Notes under the pieces: model-generated
Database searches by the model: none
What the model saw: the letters and a program-made list of their open reading frames with translations, nothing else
What the model was told of the DNA's origin: nothing
In this document: piece by piece, positions 33,868 through 41,320 of the stretch
Layout: every line of letters begins with the position of its first letter
Position numbering within the stretch: the first letter of the stretch is position 1
Assembly: GCF_009295515.1 (NCBI RefSeq)
Contig: NZ_RQVV01000056.1
Coordinates: 1-42,204 of the forward strand
DNA: 42,204 bases
Source of the DNA: Erwinia endophytica
GTDB taxonomy: Bacteria; Pseudomonadota; Gammaproteobacteria; Enterobacterales; Enterobacteriaceae
Direction of reading: 5' to 3'
Position numbers and translations under genes: made by a program

Positions 33868-35292
33868 TTATTTACCCTCTTCCTGCGAGTTTAACTTTTC
33901 CTGCACTGCAGACAGGGGACGTGAAGGGGTGTGCGACGTACCCGGCCCCCCTTCAGGGGTATGGCTACCCTCGCCTGATACTGGGCCTTTTTTGATCAGG
34001 TTGAACAGGTAGGTATAACCCACGCCGAATACAGACATATAAACCAGAACAAAGGCAATCAGACTCAGGCTCATATGCAAATCACCATGTGCGGAGACCG
34101 CATCTTTGGTTCGCAGCAGGCCATAAACGACCCAGGGTTGACGACCAATTTCGGTGGTAAACCAGCCGGCCAGGATAGCGATCAGGCCAGATGGGCCCAT
34201 CAGCAGAGTAAACCACAGGAACGGACGTGAGGTGTACATACGGTCACGGCAACGCAGCCACAGGCTGACCACACCCAACAAAACCATCAGCATGCCCAGA
34301 CCCGCCATCACGCGGAATGACCAGAAAATCACTGTTGAATCAGGACGATCTTCTTTCGGGAATGACTTGAGCGCTGGAACCTGGTCGTGCAGGCTGTGTG
34401 TCAGGATCAGACTGCCCAGATAGGGGATTTCCAGTGCGTATTTGGTTTTTTCCTGCTCCATATCTGGAATACCGAACAGGATAAGTGGGGTGGGCTCTCC
34501 CGGAGGGTTCTCCCAGTGGCCTTCAATCGCGGCGATTTTAGCTGGCTGGTGTTTCAGCGTATTCAGACCATGGGCATCGCCCAGGAAAGCCTGGATAGGG
34601 GAAACGATTAACGCCATCCACAGCGCCATGGACATCATTTTACGGATGGCCGGCGTGTCGTTTTTACGCAGCAGATGCCAGGCAGCGGAAGCCCCTACGA
34701 AGAAGGCGCTGGCCAGGAAGGCGGCGGTCGACATGTGGAGCAATCGGAATGGGAAGGATGGGTTAAAGACAATCTTGAACCAGTCAACCGGCACCACGAT
34801 CCCGTTCTGAATAGCGTAGCCCTGCGGGGTTTGCATCCAACTGTTAGAGGCGAGGATCCAGAATGTGGAAATAATGGTTCCCAGGGCGACCATGCAGGTG
34901 GCGAAGAAGTGCAGGCCTGGGCCCACGCGGTTCCAGCCAAACAGCATTACGCCCAGGAAGCCAGCCTCAAGGAAGAATGCTGTCAGTACTTCATACGTCA
35001 GCATTGGACCGGTTACGCTTCCGGCGAACTGAGAGAAACCACTCCAGTTGGTGCCGAACTGATAGGCCATCACCAGACCGGAGACCACGCCCATGCCAAA
35101 GTTAACCGCAAATATTTTCGACCAGAAATGGTAGAGGTCGCGATAATCCTCGTTTCTGGTCTTCAGCCACAGACCTTCCAGCACCGCCAGGAAACTGGCG
35201 AGCCCGATGGTGATAGCCGGGAAGATAATATGGAAGGAGACGGTAAACGCGAACTGTATCCTTGCCAGGTGGAACGCATCTAATCCAAACAT
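33868..35292 (-). CDS. cioA: cyanide-insensitive quinol oxidase subunit I
   Basis: A 474-residue heme-bearing CydA-family subunit. His21 in VSFHIIFPAI corresponds to a heme ligand of E. coli CydA. FRLLHMSTAAF and FWSFRVMAGLGML contain the other expected heme ligands (His and Met), and the GRQPW motif is present. At 474 residues against 522 in E. coli it lacks the long Q-loop insert, which places it in the short-Q-loop CIO class. That class tolerates cyanide and does not pump protons. GAGG lies close before the ATG. As a quinol oxidase it is a suitable sink for electrons from Gcd and gluconate dehydrogenase. Confidence 0.93.
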   Translation of the reverse strand: MFGLDAFHLARIQFAFTVSFHIIFPAITIGLASFLAVLEGLWLKTRNEDYRDLYHFWSKIFAVNFGMGVVSGLVMAYQFGTNWSGFSQFAGSVTGPMLTYEVLTAFFLEAGFLGVMLFGWNRVGPGLHFFATCMVALGTIISTFWILASNSWMQTPQGYAIQNGIVVPVDWFKIVFNPSFPFRLLHMSTAAFLASAFFVGASAAWHLLRKNDTPAIRKMMSMALWMALIVSPIQAFLGDAHGLNTLKHQPAKIAAIEGHWENPPGEPTPLILFGIPDMEQEKTKYALEIPYLGSLILTHSLHDQVPALKSFPKEDRPDSTVIFWSFRVMAGLGMLMVLLGVVSLWLRCRDRMYTSRPFLWFTLLMGPSGLIAILAGWFTTEIGRQPWVVYGLLRTKDAVSAHGDLHMSLSLIAFVLVYMSVFGVGYTYLFNLIKKGPVSGEGSHTPEGGPGTSHTPSRPLSAVQEKLNSQEEGK

Positions 35293-36188
35293 TGCTTACC
35301 TCGATCTAACATAAACTGCCTTTCTTTTTATTTACCGACAATTAACAATTGGGCTACATTTCAGCCAATGCAGTCCGTGTTATACGGGTATTTCATCGAA
35401 GGATTGATCCTGAGACCAATTCAGGTGAAGGAGTAGTAACAGTAATCGTGTTTTGGCCTATAACAGCACAAATCTTTGCGATTAATTGTTTCATATGCTG
35501 GTTAAAATATATGTATATTATGTTAATTTATTGGTTTTCTTTGGTGTTGTTATGTGAACTATGTGTTTTTGTTTGTCGTTTTTTACGGCAGGTAAGGGAT
35601 TTATTGCTGTTGATTAGTTGTAATTCAGAGAGGATTTTACAGCCCAATTACTTATATATTTCATGCTGATTATAACTTATTGACGTATTAATCGCGCCAA
35701 TAAGCGCACAAATTGGAAATTAATTGACAGATAGATTCTCTTTTTTTAGGGAATGTTATTTTGTTGTTACCATATGGAGAATGTGGTTTTAAATATTGCA
35801 ATATTGATTGTTATCTGTCGCGAGTGGCGCGATGAATGATCATCATTACCAGTGCAAATTACTGTAAATGTTAAACAGGAAAAATATATTATGATTCATT
35901 TAGAATAATATTATTACATTTGTCAGTGTTTTAAGCTGGTTTTTTTGTTTGAAGTCAAGGTATGTGACCTTGAATTATGCCTGTGCAAAATAGCATCACA
36001 GCACTATCCGTATCAGGCAGATCACAGAAGGTGCTGTAACAATGATGCGATAAATAAGCACTGGATTTGCAGTGGGCGTGGATTTACTGGTTGTGTGCTG
36101 TCGTGCCGTGGTGTCAAAAACGAGTGATAAGTGGAAAGTGAGTTATCTCTGATAGTCGATAAACATCAGTGTGTCTCTTTTATGTCAA

Positions 36189-36210
36189 AAGTTTGATCTT
36201 AATCTCAAAA
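36189..36210 (+). promoter_or_regulatory. candidate CRP-cAMP site upstream of gntT
   Basis: The 22-mer with core TTTGA-N6-TCTCA matches 14 of 22 positions of the symmetrical CRP consensus, including TGATCT and ATC at the centre. E. coli gntT is CRP-activated and GntR-repressed, and the same order of sites occurs here. Called by eye. Confidence 0.4.
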
Positions 36211-36247
36211 TGTAAATTCCTTCTCGCCAGGGCATTTCAGCCCTCTC

Positions 36248-36263
36248 ATGTTACCGTTAACAT
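36248..36263 (+). promoter_or_regulatory. GntR operator
   Basis: ATGTTACCGTTAACAT differs at one position from the E. coli GntR operator consensus ATGTTACCGGTAACAT. It lies about 130 bases upstream of gntT. GntR represses this regulon until gluconate is present. gntR itself is not in the window. Confidence 0.8.
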
Positions 36264-36393
36264 CTTTCCGGTATGCAATGAATAATCAATCATCCGTACC
36301 CTGATACTGATATCCGCCAGGCTTTGAGCAAGGTGGAAGATACTAATAATGTCCTCTTCACGACGGAAGGACACATTCACCGGAGATAAATGT

Positions 36394-37710
36394 ATGCCAT
36401 TAGTTATCGTCGCGATTGGCGTCGTATTGTTACTATTGCTGATGATCCGCTTTAAACTGAACGGTTTTATTGCCCTGATCCTTGTCGCACTGACGGTTGG
36501 TGTGATGCAGGGGATGCCGGTTAATAAAGTTATTGACTCTATTAAGTCTGGCGTGGGGGGGACGCTTGGCAGTCTGGCGTTGATCATGGGGTTTGGCGCG
36601 ATGCTCGGTAAACTGCTGGCCGACTGTGGCGGCGCGCAGCGTATTGCCACGACGCTCATCAGTAAATTTGGCGAAAAATATATTCAGTGGGCAGTCGTGC
36701 TGACCGGATTTACGGTTGGTTTTGCACTGTTCTATGAAGTTGGTTTTGTGCTGATGTTGCCGCTGGTGCTGACTATCGCGGCGGCAGCCCGTGTGCCGCT
36801 GCTGTTTGTCGGTGTGCCGATGGCGGCGGCATTGTCGGTTACCCACGGTTTCCTGCCTCCCCATCCCGGCCCGACGGCGATTGCGACCTTGTTCCATGCG
36901 GACATGGGTAAAACACTGCTGTTTGGTACCGTATTGGCAATCCCAACAGTCATCCTTGCCGGGCCGGTTTATGCCCGCTTTTTGAAAAGCATTGATAAGC
37001 CAATCCCGGAAGGATTGTATAACCCGAAAACCTTCAGCGACGCGGAGATGCCGGGGTTTGCCGTCAGCGTCTGGACCTCACTGGTACCGGTTATTCTGAT
37101 GGCGCTGCGGGCGATAGCGGAAATGGTCTTGCCGAAAGGCCATCTCTTGTTGCCGTATGCCGAATTCTTCGGTGACCCAATTATAGCGACACTGATTGCT
37201 GTGTTGATCGCGCTGTTCACTTTTGGTTTGAACCGTGGCCGTACCATGGATGAGGTCATGAACACGCTGACCGAGTCGATTAAAATTATCGCGATGATGC
37301 TGTTGATTATTGGCGGTGGCGGTGCATTTAAGCAAGTACTGGTGGACAGTGGGGTGGAAAAATACATCGCCAGCATGATGGAAGGGAGCACGGTATCACC
37401 GATCCTGATGGCCTGGTCTATTGCTGCCGCGCTACGCATCGCATTGGGATCGGCCACTGTCGCGGCGATTACCGCCGGTGGGATTGTCGCGCCAATTATC
37501 GCCACTACTGGCGTCAGTCCTGAACTGATGGTGATTGCAGTTGGGGCAGGAAGTGTGATTTTTTCTCACGTTAACGATCCCGGTTTCTGGTTGTTTAAGG
37601 AGTATTTCAACTTGAGCATCGGTGAAACCCTGCGCTCCTGGTCGGTGCTGGAAACGATTATCGCCGTGTGCGGCCTGGTCGGATGCCTGGCGCTACAGGC
37701 GATGCTCTGA
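36394..37710 (+). CDS. gntT: high-affinity gluconate:H+ symporter GntT
   Basis: A 438-residue GntP-family inner-membrane transporter with about 12-14 helices, close to E. coli GntT in sequence and identical in length class. Conserved blocks are GVGGTLGSLALIMGFGAMLGKLLADCGGAQRI, SVTHGFLPPHPGPTAIA and FSHVNDPGFWLFKEYFNL. The start is ATG 36394, with GGAGA seven bases upstream. It gives the family N-terminus MPLVIVAIGV; the longer frame from 36349 is rejected. A GntR operator and a candidate CRP site lie upstream. It would import gluconate formed by Gcd in the periplasm, competing with gluconate dehydrogenase for it. Confidence 0.93.
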   Translation: MPLVIVAIGVVLLLLLMIRFKLNGFIALILVALTVGVMQGMPVNKVIDSIKSGVGGTLGSLALIMGFGAMLGKLLADCGGAQRIATTLISKFGEKYIQWAVVLTGFTVGFALFYEVGFVLMLPLVLTIAAAARVPLLFVGVPMAAALSVTHGFLPPHPGPTAIATLFHADMGKTLLFGTVLAIPTVILAGPVYARFLKSIDKPIPEGLYNPKTFSDAEMPGFAVSVWTSLVPVILMALRAIAEMVLPKGHLLLPYAEFFGDPIIATLIAVLIALFTFGLNRGRTMDEVMNTLTESIKIIAMMLLIIGGGGAFKQVLVDSGVEKYIASMMEGSTVSPILMAWSIAAALRIALGSATVAAITAGGIVAPIIATTGVSPELMVIAVGAGSVIFSHVNDPGFWLFKEYFNLSIGETLRSWSVLETIIAVCGLVGCLALQAML

Positions 37711-38120
37711 CTCTGAATTAAAACCAGGCCTGTGAGACGGAATGGGGAAACTTCCCGCTGTCTGCAGGCTCTTCCCACAACCGTCTGGCTGTCATCAAAT
37801 GACCCGTAAATGAAATCCCAGGATCCCTCATTGCCATCTGTAATGCTGGCTGATCAACGGGCGGTGTCTGTTTAAGTCAAAGGTTGTTATCACTAACATG
37901 GTCTTTTCCTTTTTCTGTTTAATTTAATCCGTTGCTGATTTTATGCAGACACCATGCTACGCATGGTTGAAATTTTCTTTATGTGAACGGTCTCGGATTT
38001 AATTTTTTATTTTTATGCAGAGTGAGGTGATTGTCGAAATATGCTGGTCAGGGAAAATAGAATGTGCAATAAATAATATTATTTTTTATAAATCTTCTTC
38101 TGGCGTTTATTGGAGTATAA
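37711..38120. other. intergenic region between convergent gntT and hcxB
   Basis: There is no gene. A compound hairpin (outer GCCTG/CAGGC, inner GGGAA/TTCCC, 37728-37769) follows gntT but lacks a T-tract. The remainder is AT-rich and without recognisable structure. Confidence 0.4.
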
Positions 38121-38147
38121 GTAATAAACCCGACCGGATGCCGGGTT
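38121..38147 (-). terminator. terminator of hcxB
   Basis: On the minus strand AACCCG and CGGGTT pair around nine bases and are followed by TATTAC. It begins eight bases after the hcxB stop. Confidence 0.6.
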
Positions 38148-38154
38148 TTCACGG

Positions 38155-39228
38155 TTAAATAAATTCCGCCAGTTCACTCTCAGACATTCCGGCTTCACAG
38201 GCGGCAGCCAGAATCTGTTGCCAGGTATTGGCATCAATCGGTATGCCGTCGCGCAGGCGCGCAGTTCGTTGTGCTTCTTCGAATTCACCGGGAACCTGAA
38301 TCGGTTGTTCATCAACCTGCGGCGAGGATTTCACCCAGTCGATAAAGGCTTCTGCCTCTTGCTGCATTTGCGGGGCATCGAAGGCCTGTGGATCAAGAAT
38401 GATGGTGGTCATACTGTTGAAGATTGCGTCTACGCTGCTTTGCAATGAACTCTGATGCGTCGTTTGTCCACCAGACAGTGCCCCGCCGAGGATCTCGCAC
38501 ATCACTGCCAGGCTATAACCTTTATGCAGTCCAAACGCCAGTAGTGAGCCGTAAGGTGTTTCATGCATTACGGCAGGCGCGCAGGTTGGTTTTCCCTGAC
38601 TGTCGATCAGATAGCCTGGCGCGACTTCCACACCTTTATTCCAGGCGACGCGTGTTTTACCAAAAGCGATACCGCTGGTGGCGAAATCCAGTAGCAGGGG
38701 AGGCTGATCTTTGCGTGGGAAGATGGCGCAGAAAGGATTAGTCCCGAAGCGACGATCGCTGCCATGGAAAGGGGCCACCATCGGGTCGCCAACCACGTTA
38801 ACAAAGTGGAAGGAGATCAACCCGGCGCGGGCGCACTGTTCGGCCCAGTGACCAATGCGGCCAATATGATGCGTATTACGCAAGGCAATCGCGCACATAC
38901 CCAGCTGTTGCGCCCGTTCAATGCCCAGTGACATCGCTTCAAAAGCCGCAACCTGACCAAAGCCTTTATTACCCTCCACGGTCAGTACCGCACCGGCATC
39001 TTTCGCCACTTGTACATGCTGGTTCTGCCGCAGATACCCCTGCTTCAGCGAGCTCATATAGCTGGGGATCATGCCGACGCCGTGCGAATCATGTCCGGCC
39101 AGATTAGCCTGTACCAGATGGTCAGCTACCAGGCGGGCTTCCGTTTCGCTACTGCCTGCCGACCGCCACAGTGTTTGCACCAACGGGTGAAGCTTATCGC
39201 TGTCGATTCTTATTTCTCCCTGCTGCAT
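38155..39228 (-). CDS. hcxB: hydroxycarboxylate dehydrogenase B (YbiC), malate/L-lactate dehydrogenase family
   Basis: A 357-residue NAD(P)-dependent 2-hydroxyacid dehydrogenase of the Ldh2/YlbC family, closely matching E. coli HcxB (YbiC). Shared blocks are LVADHLVQANLAGHDSHGVGMIPSY, TLNTHHIGRIG-like RNTHHIGRIGHWAEQCA, VVGDPMVAPFHGSDRRFGTNPF and LHKGYSLAVMCEILGGALSGG. The family interconverts 2-hydroxy and 2-keto acids in the cytoplasm. I set the start at ATG 39228, where GGAG lies seven bases upstream. The ATG at 39246 lacks a ribosome site. It is convergent with gntT. A link to gluconate metabolism is not established. Confidence 0.88.
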   Translation of the reverse strand: MQQGEIRIDSDKLHPLVQTLWRSAGSSETEARLVADHLVQANLAGHDSHGVGMIPSYMSSLKQGYLRQNQHVQVAKDAGAVLTVEGNKGFGQVAAFEAMSLGIERAQQLGMCAIALRNTHHIGRIGHWAEQCARAGLISFHFVNVVGDPMVAPFHGSDRRFGTNPFCAIFPRKDQPPLLLDFATSGIAFGKTRVAWNKGVEVAPGYLIDSQGKPTCAPAVMHETPYGSLLAFGLHKGYSLAVMCEILGGALSGGQTTHQSSLQSSVDAIFNSMTTIILDPQAFDAPQMQQEAEAFIDWVKSSPQVDEQPIQVPGEFEEAQRTARLRDGIPIDANTWQQILAAACEAGMSESELAEFI

Positions 39229-40104
39229 ATTTTTTCTCCGGTTCATATTTAAGGACTACTTTTAAACGAAAAATTTCTCACTGTCGTTGTAGTGAGGTGA
39301 AAAATTCGCCGTAAAGCGGAAAGATTTCCCGGCGGGTACCGCCGCCTGGCGGCAGATGTTGGCGAGCCCAGGAGGAGGGCCACTGAGGCGGCACAGTCAA
39401 GTGAATGGTGAATCGAGACTTTAAAGCCAGCGTTCACCCTCTTATGTTAATGGGCGATGGCATAACGAGATATTGCTGACGCAGTCACCTTTTTAAGGTG
39501 ATATAACATGTTGAGCGGAACACTGTCGTGTTTAAATTTTGGGGCGGATAAGATTGTGGTGTTGAAGGCCTGACTGGCATCTCTCGTGGTATCAATTGGC
39601 TGCCGTCATAAAGCGTTTTGGGTCGGGTCGTCAGGTGCCTTAGAGGTTGGCTGTGTTCGATCCTCTCCTGTGACGGACGATACCCGTGTGCTAAAAAAAC
39701 AGTCTTTCAATGTGATTGGGTTATTGCAGCAGGCGCAAACAGCTCCATGGTGGTTACCGAAACGATCACCCCGGGATGTAAAAATGATCCTTGTATGTCC
39801 GCATCTCCAGCAACGTATCCACATGCTGGCACCTCTTTCTGATCGGCTTAAATTGAGATTAATCTTAGCAAAATTTAACGGTAGTTCGATAAATAATATT
39901 TATCATTTTCATATCATGATATTCACACATAACAACATGAATCAAAAGGATTAAGCCAAATTAACTCTGTATGTTTCGGCTTATTTACGATAAATACTGT
40001 TTGTTTTAGTCGTTTTATTTTAATTTTAGACTAAAAATTGACTAAAAGAGTAAATTTTATGACTTAGATCATTTTTATGCATTTCAGTAAAGGACTGTGA
40101 AATT
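39229..40104. other. intergenic region upstream of hcxB
   Basis: A GC-rich patch at 39300-39440 has protein-like codon texture on the plus strand (VKRKDFPAGTAAWRQMLASP) but stops on both sides, so it may be a gene remnant. A 122-codon frame at 39586-39954 has no recognised product or ribosome site. The stretch 39840-40100 is strongly AT-rich. No complete gene is supported. Confidence 0.35.
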
Positions 40105-40350
40105 TTAAATATCGCCCTTAATTAGGGCGTTAATGCCATTTTCACTTCCTGCGTGATACTTTTTCATATTAAGGGTGCTGATGACTGTTTGATCAACCTT
40201 TAATACGATACATGCATCTATGGATGAGAAGCCTGTCAGCCTGTTGTTGAATGTCTGGTATTTCAGCCTGATCTGGATTTTATTGCTGGGATCACAGCGC
40301 GTGATCATGGCAATGACATGTACTTCCCATTTTTTTTTATTTTTTATCAA
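40105..40350 (-). CDS. possible small protein of unknown function
   Basis: A frame of about 81 residues with balanced, soluble-protein composition. An example is IRLKYQTFNNRLTGFSSIDA, and the end is GINALIKGDI. No family is recognised. The nominal start is a TTG at 40350 with no ribosome site. The frame stays open for 16 more codons upstream, so the true start is unclear and the gene could be a fragment. A hairpin (40113-40129) lies inside its last codons and could double as its terminator. Support is from composition only. Confidence 0.3.
   Translation of the reverse strand: MIKNKKKWEVHVIAMITRCDPSNKIQIRLKYQTFNNRLTGFSSIDACIVLKVDQTVISTLNMKKYHAGSENGINALIKGDI
40113..40129 (-). terminator. hairpin at the end of the possible small ORF
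   Basis: CGCCCT and AGGGCG pair around TAATT. On the minus strand it is followed by ATATTTAAAATTT. It overlaps the last codons of the ORF at 40105-40350, which is unusual for a terminator. Confidence 0.4.
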
Positions 40351-40596
40351 TAAGTTAGCGCAGGGAGCTGTTCCAGATAACTTATATTTCAGTCACTGAC
40401 CTCATTGTGAGCGATAACCTCGTCTGGTTTCGTGGGCAGTTTTAACGGCGGAAATCATCCCAAATTGTGACATATCTGCCAAAAAGACGATATTTATCAC
40501 TTTTTCGTTGCTGGGCACTGGACAAAAGCCTCGGCAATTGCTGTACTAATTGACGACACAGTTTTAGTGTCCATTTTTCATGTAAAGGTAATATAG

Positions 40597-40806
40597 ATGT
40601 CTAAGATTAAAGGTAGCGTTAAGTGGTTTAATGAGTCCAAAGGATTCGGTTTCATTACTCCTGAAGATGGTAGCAAAGATGTGTTTGTACACTTCTCTGC
40701 CATCCAGAGCAATGGTTTCAAAACTCTGGCTGAAGGTCAGCGTGTAGAGTTTGAAATCACCAACGGTGCCAAAGGCCCATCTGCTGCTAACGTTGCCGCT
40801 ATTTAA
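40597..40806 (+). CDS. cspE: cold-shock-like protein CspE
   Basis: A 69-residue single cold-shock domain protein, nearly identical to E. coli CspE. RNP1 is KGFGFIT (residues 15-21) and RNP2 is VFVHFSAI (29-36). It binds single-stranded RNA and DNA and acts as an RNA chaperone and antiterminator. AAGGTAAT lies before the ATG. It has its own terminator. The other genes that flank cspE in E. coli are not present, so this may be a relocated or extra copy. Confidence 0.95.
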   Translation: MSKIKGSVKWFNESKGFGFITPEDGSKDVFVHFSAIQSNGFKTLAEGQRVEFEITNGAKGPSAANVAAI

Positions 40807-40830
40807 GTTATCAGACAGAATTCTAAAAAT

Positions 40831-40853
40831 CCGCCAAATGGCGGGTTTTTTTT
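40831..40853 (+). terminator. rho-independent terminator of cspE
   Basis: CCGCC and GGCGG pair around AAAT and run into GTTTTTTTT, 25 bases after the stop. Confidence 0.85.
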
Positions 40854-40932
40854 GTCCATAATCTGGTCAGTGATGTGGTTGACTGAACACGATCAACGCG
40901 CCAGCGACTGAGTCAGTGACGAGGATAAAGGA

Positions 40933-41037
40933 TCAACGGGAGAAGAATTGCTCAAGCCATACCACTATGGCGAGCACGCTGACCGCCGTAGCAATCACTT
41001 CATTCAGGGATTTTGGTATTGAGGTCATATTGGCCAT
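40933..41037 (-). CDS. putative 34-residue single-span membrane protein
   Basis: ATG 41037 opens a 34-codon frame with a hydrophobic helix (VIATAVSVLAIVVWLEQFF) and a basic end (SR). A second ATG at 41028 (31 codons) is better spaced from the GGAA ribosome-site-like sequence. It is convergent with cspE. No family is recognised. Support is from composition and start context only. Confidence 0.35.
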   Translation of the reverse strand: MANMTSIPKSLNEVIATAVSVLAIVVWLEQFFSR

Positions 41038-41252
41038 TTCCAGGGATTGTTCAGCTAAAGAGTATGGCGAAATATTATTAAGGAAACATTAATCATTGGG
41101 TTTTGCCACGACACGATGTCTCTCAGACACTGACTGGCAGAACAATAAACCCGTTTCTGTCATCATCCTCTGCCCGTAGGGGCGATCCATCTCCGTGATC
41201 GGTAAACATACGCATGCCAGGCTGTGAATCAGGATCAAACCGGAGGAACAAT

Positions 41253-41320
41253 ATGAACATCCGTATGGCGCAACCAAAAGACAGCGTTGCTCTAAGTGTC
41301 CTGTTGACCGAACCGGTAAG
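41253..41320 (+). pseudogene. 5' fragment of a GNAT-type acetyltransferase gene, cut by an IS
   Basis: ATG 41253 follows an excellent ribosome site (CGGAGGA). It opens MNIRMAQPKDSVALSVLLTE, which reads like the first strand and helix of a GNAT N-acetyltransferase. Similarity then ends, the frame enters the insertion sequence, and it stops at 41346-41348. The rest of the gene would be beyond the element, outside the window. The gene is inactivated unless the element excises. Confidence 0.55.

Larger units (their letters stand above)
35293..36393. promoter_or_regulatory. 1.1-kb AT-rich divergent region between cioA and gntT
   Basis: No protein-coding gene is supported. The DNA is AT-rich and must hold the cio promoter (minus) and the gntT promoter (plus). 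The gntT end has a candidate CRP site at 36189-36210 and a GntR operator at 36248-36263. The rest (about 35450-36150) is unexplained and long for this type of genome. An unannotated small RNA or a lost gene could fit. Confidence 0.5.

Noticed and set aside
39586-39954. 122-codon plus-strand frame upstream of cspE
   Set aside because: No ribosome site or family similarity, and it ends in AT-rich non-coding DNA.
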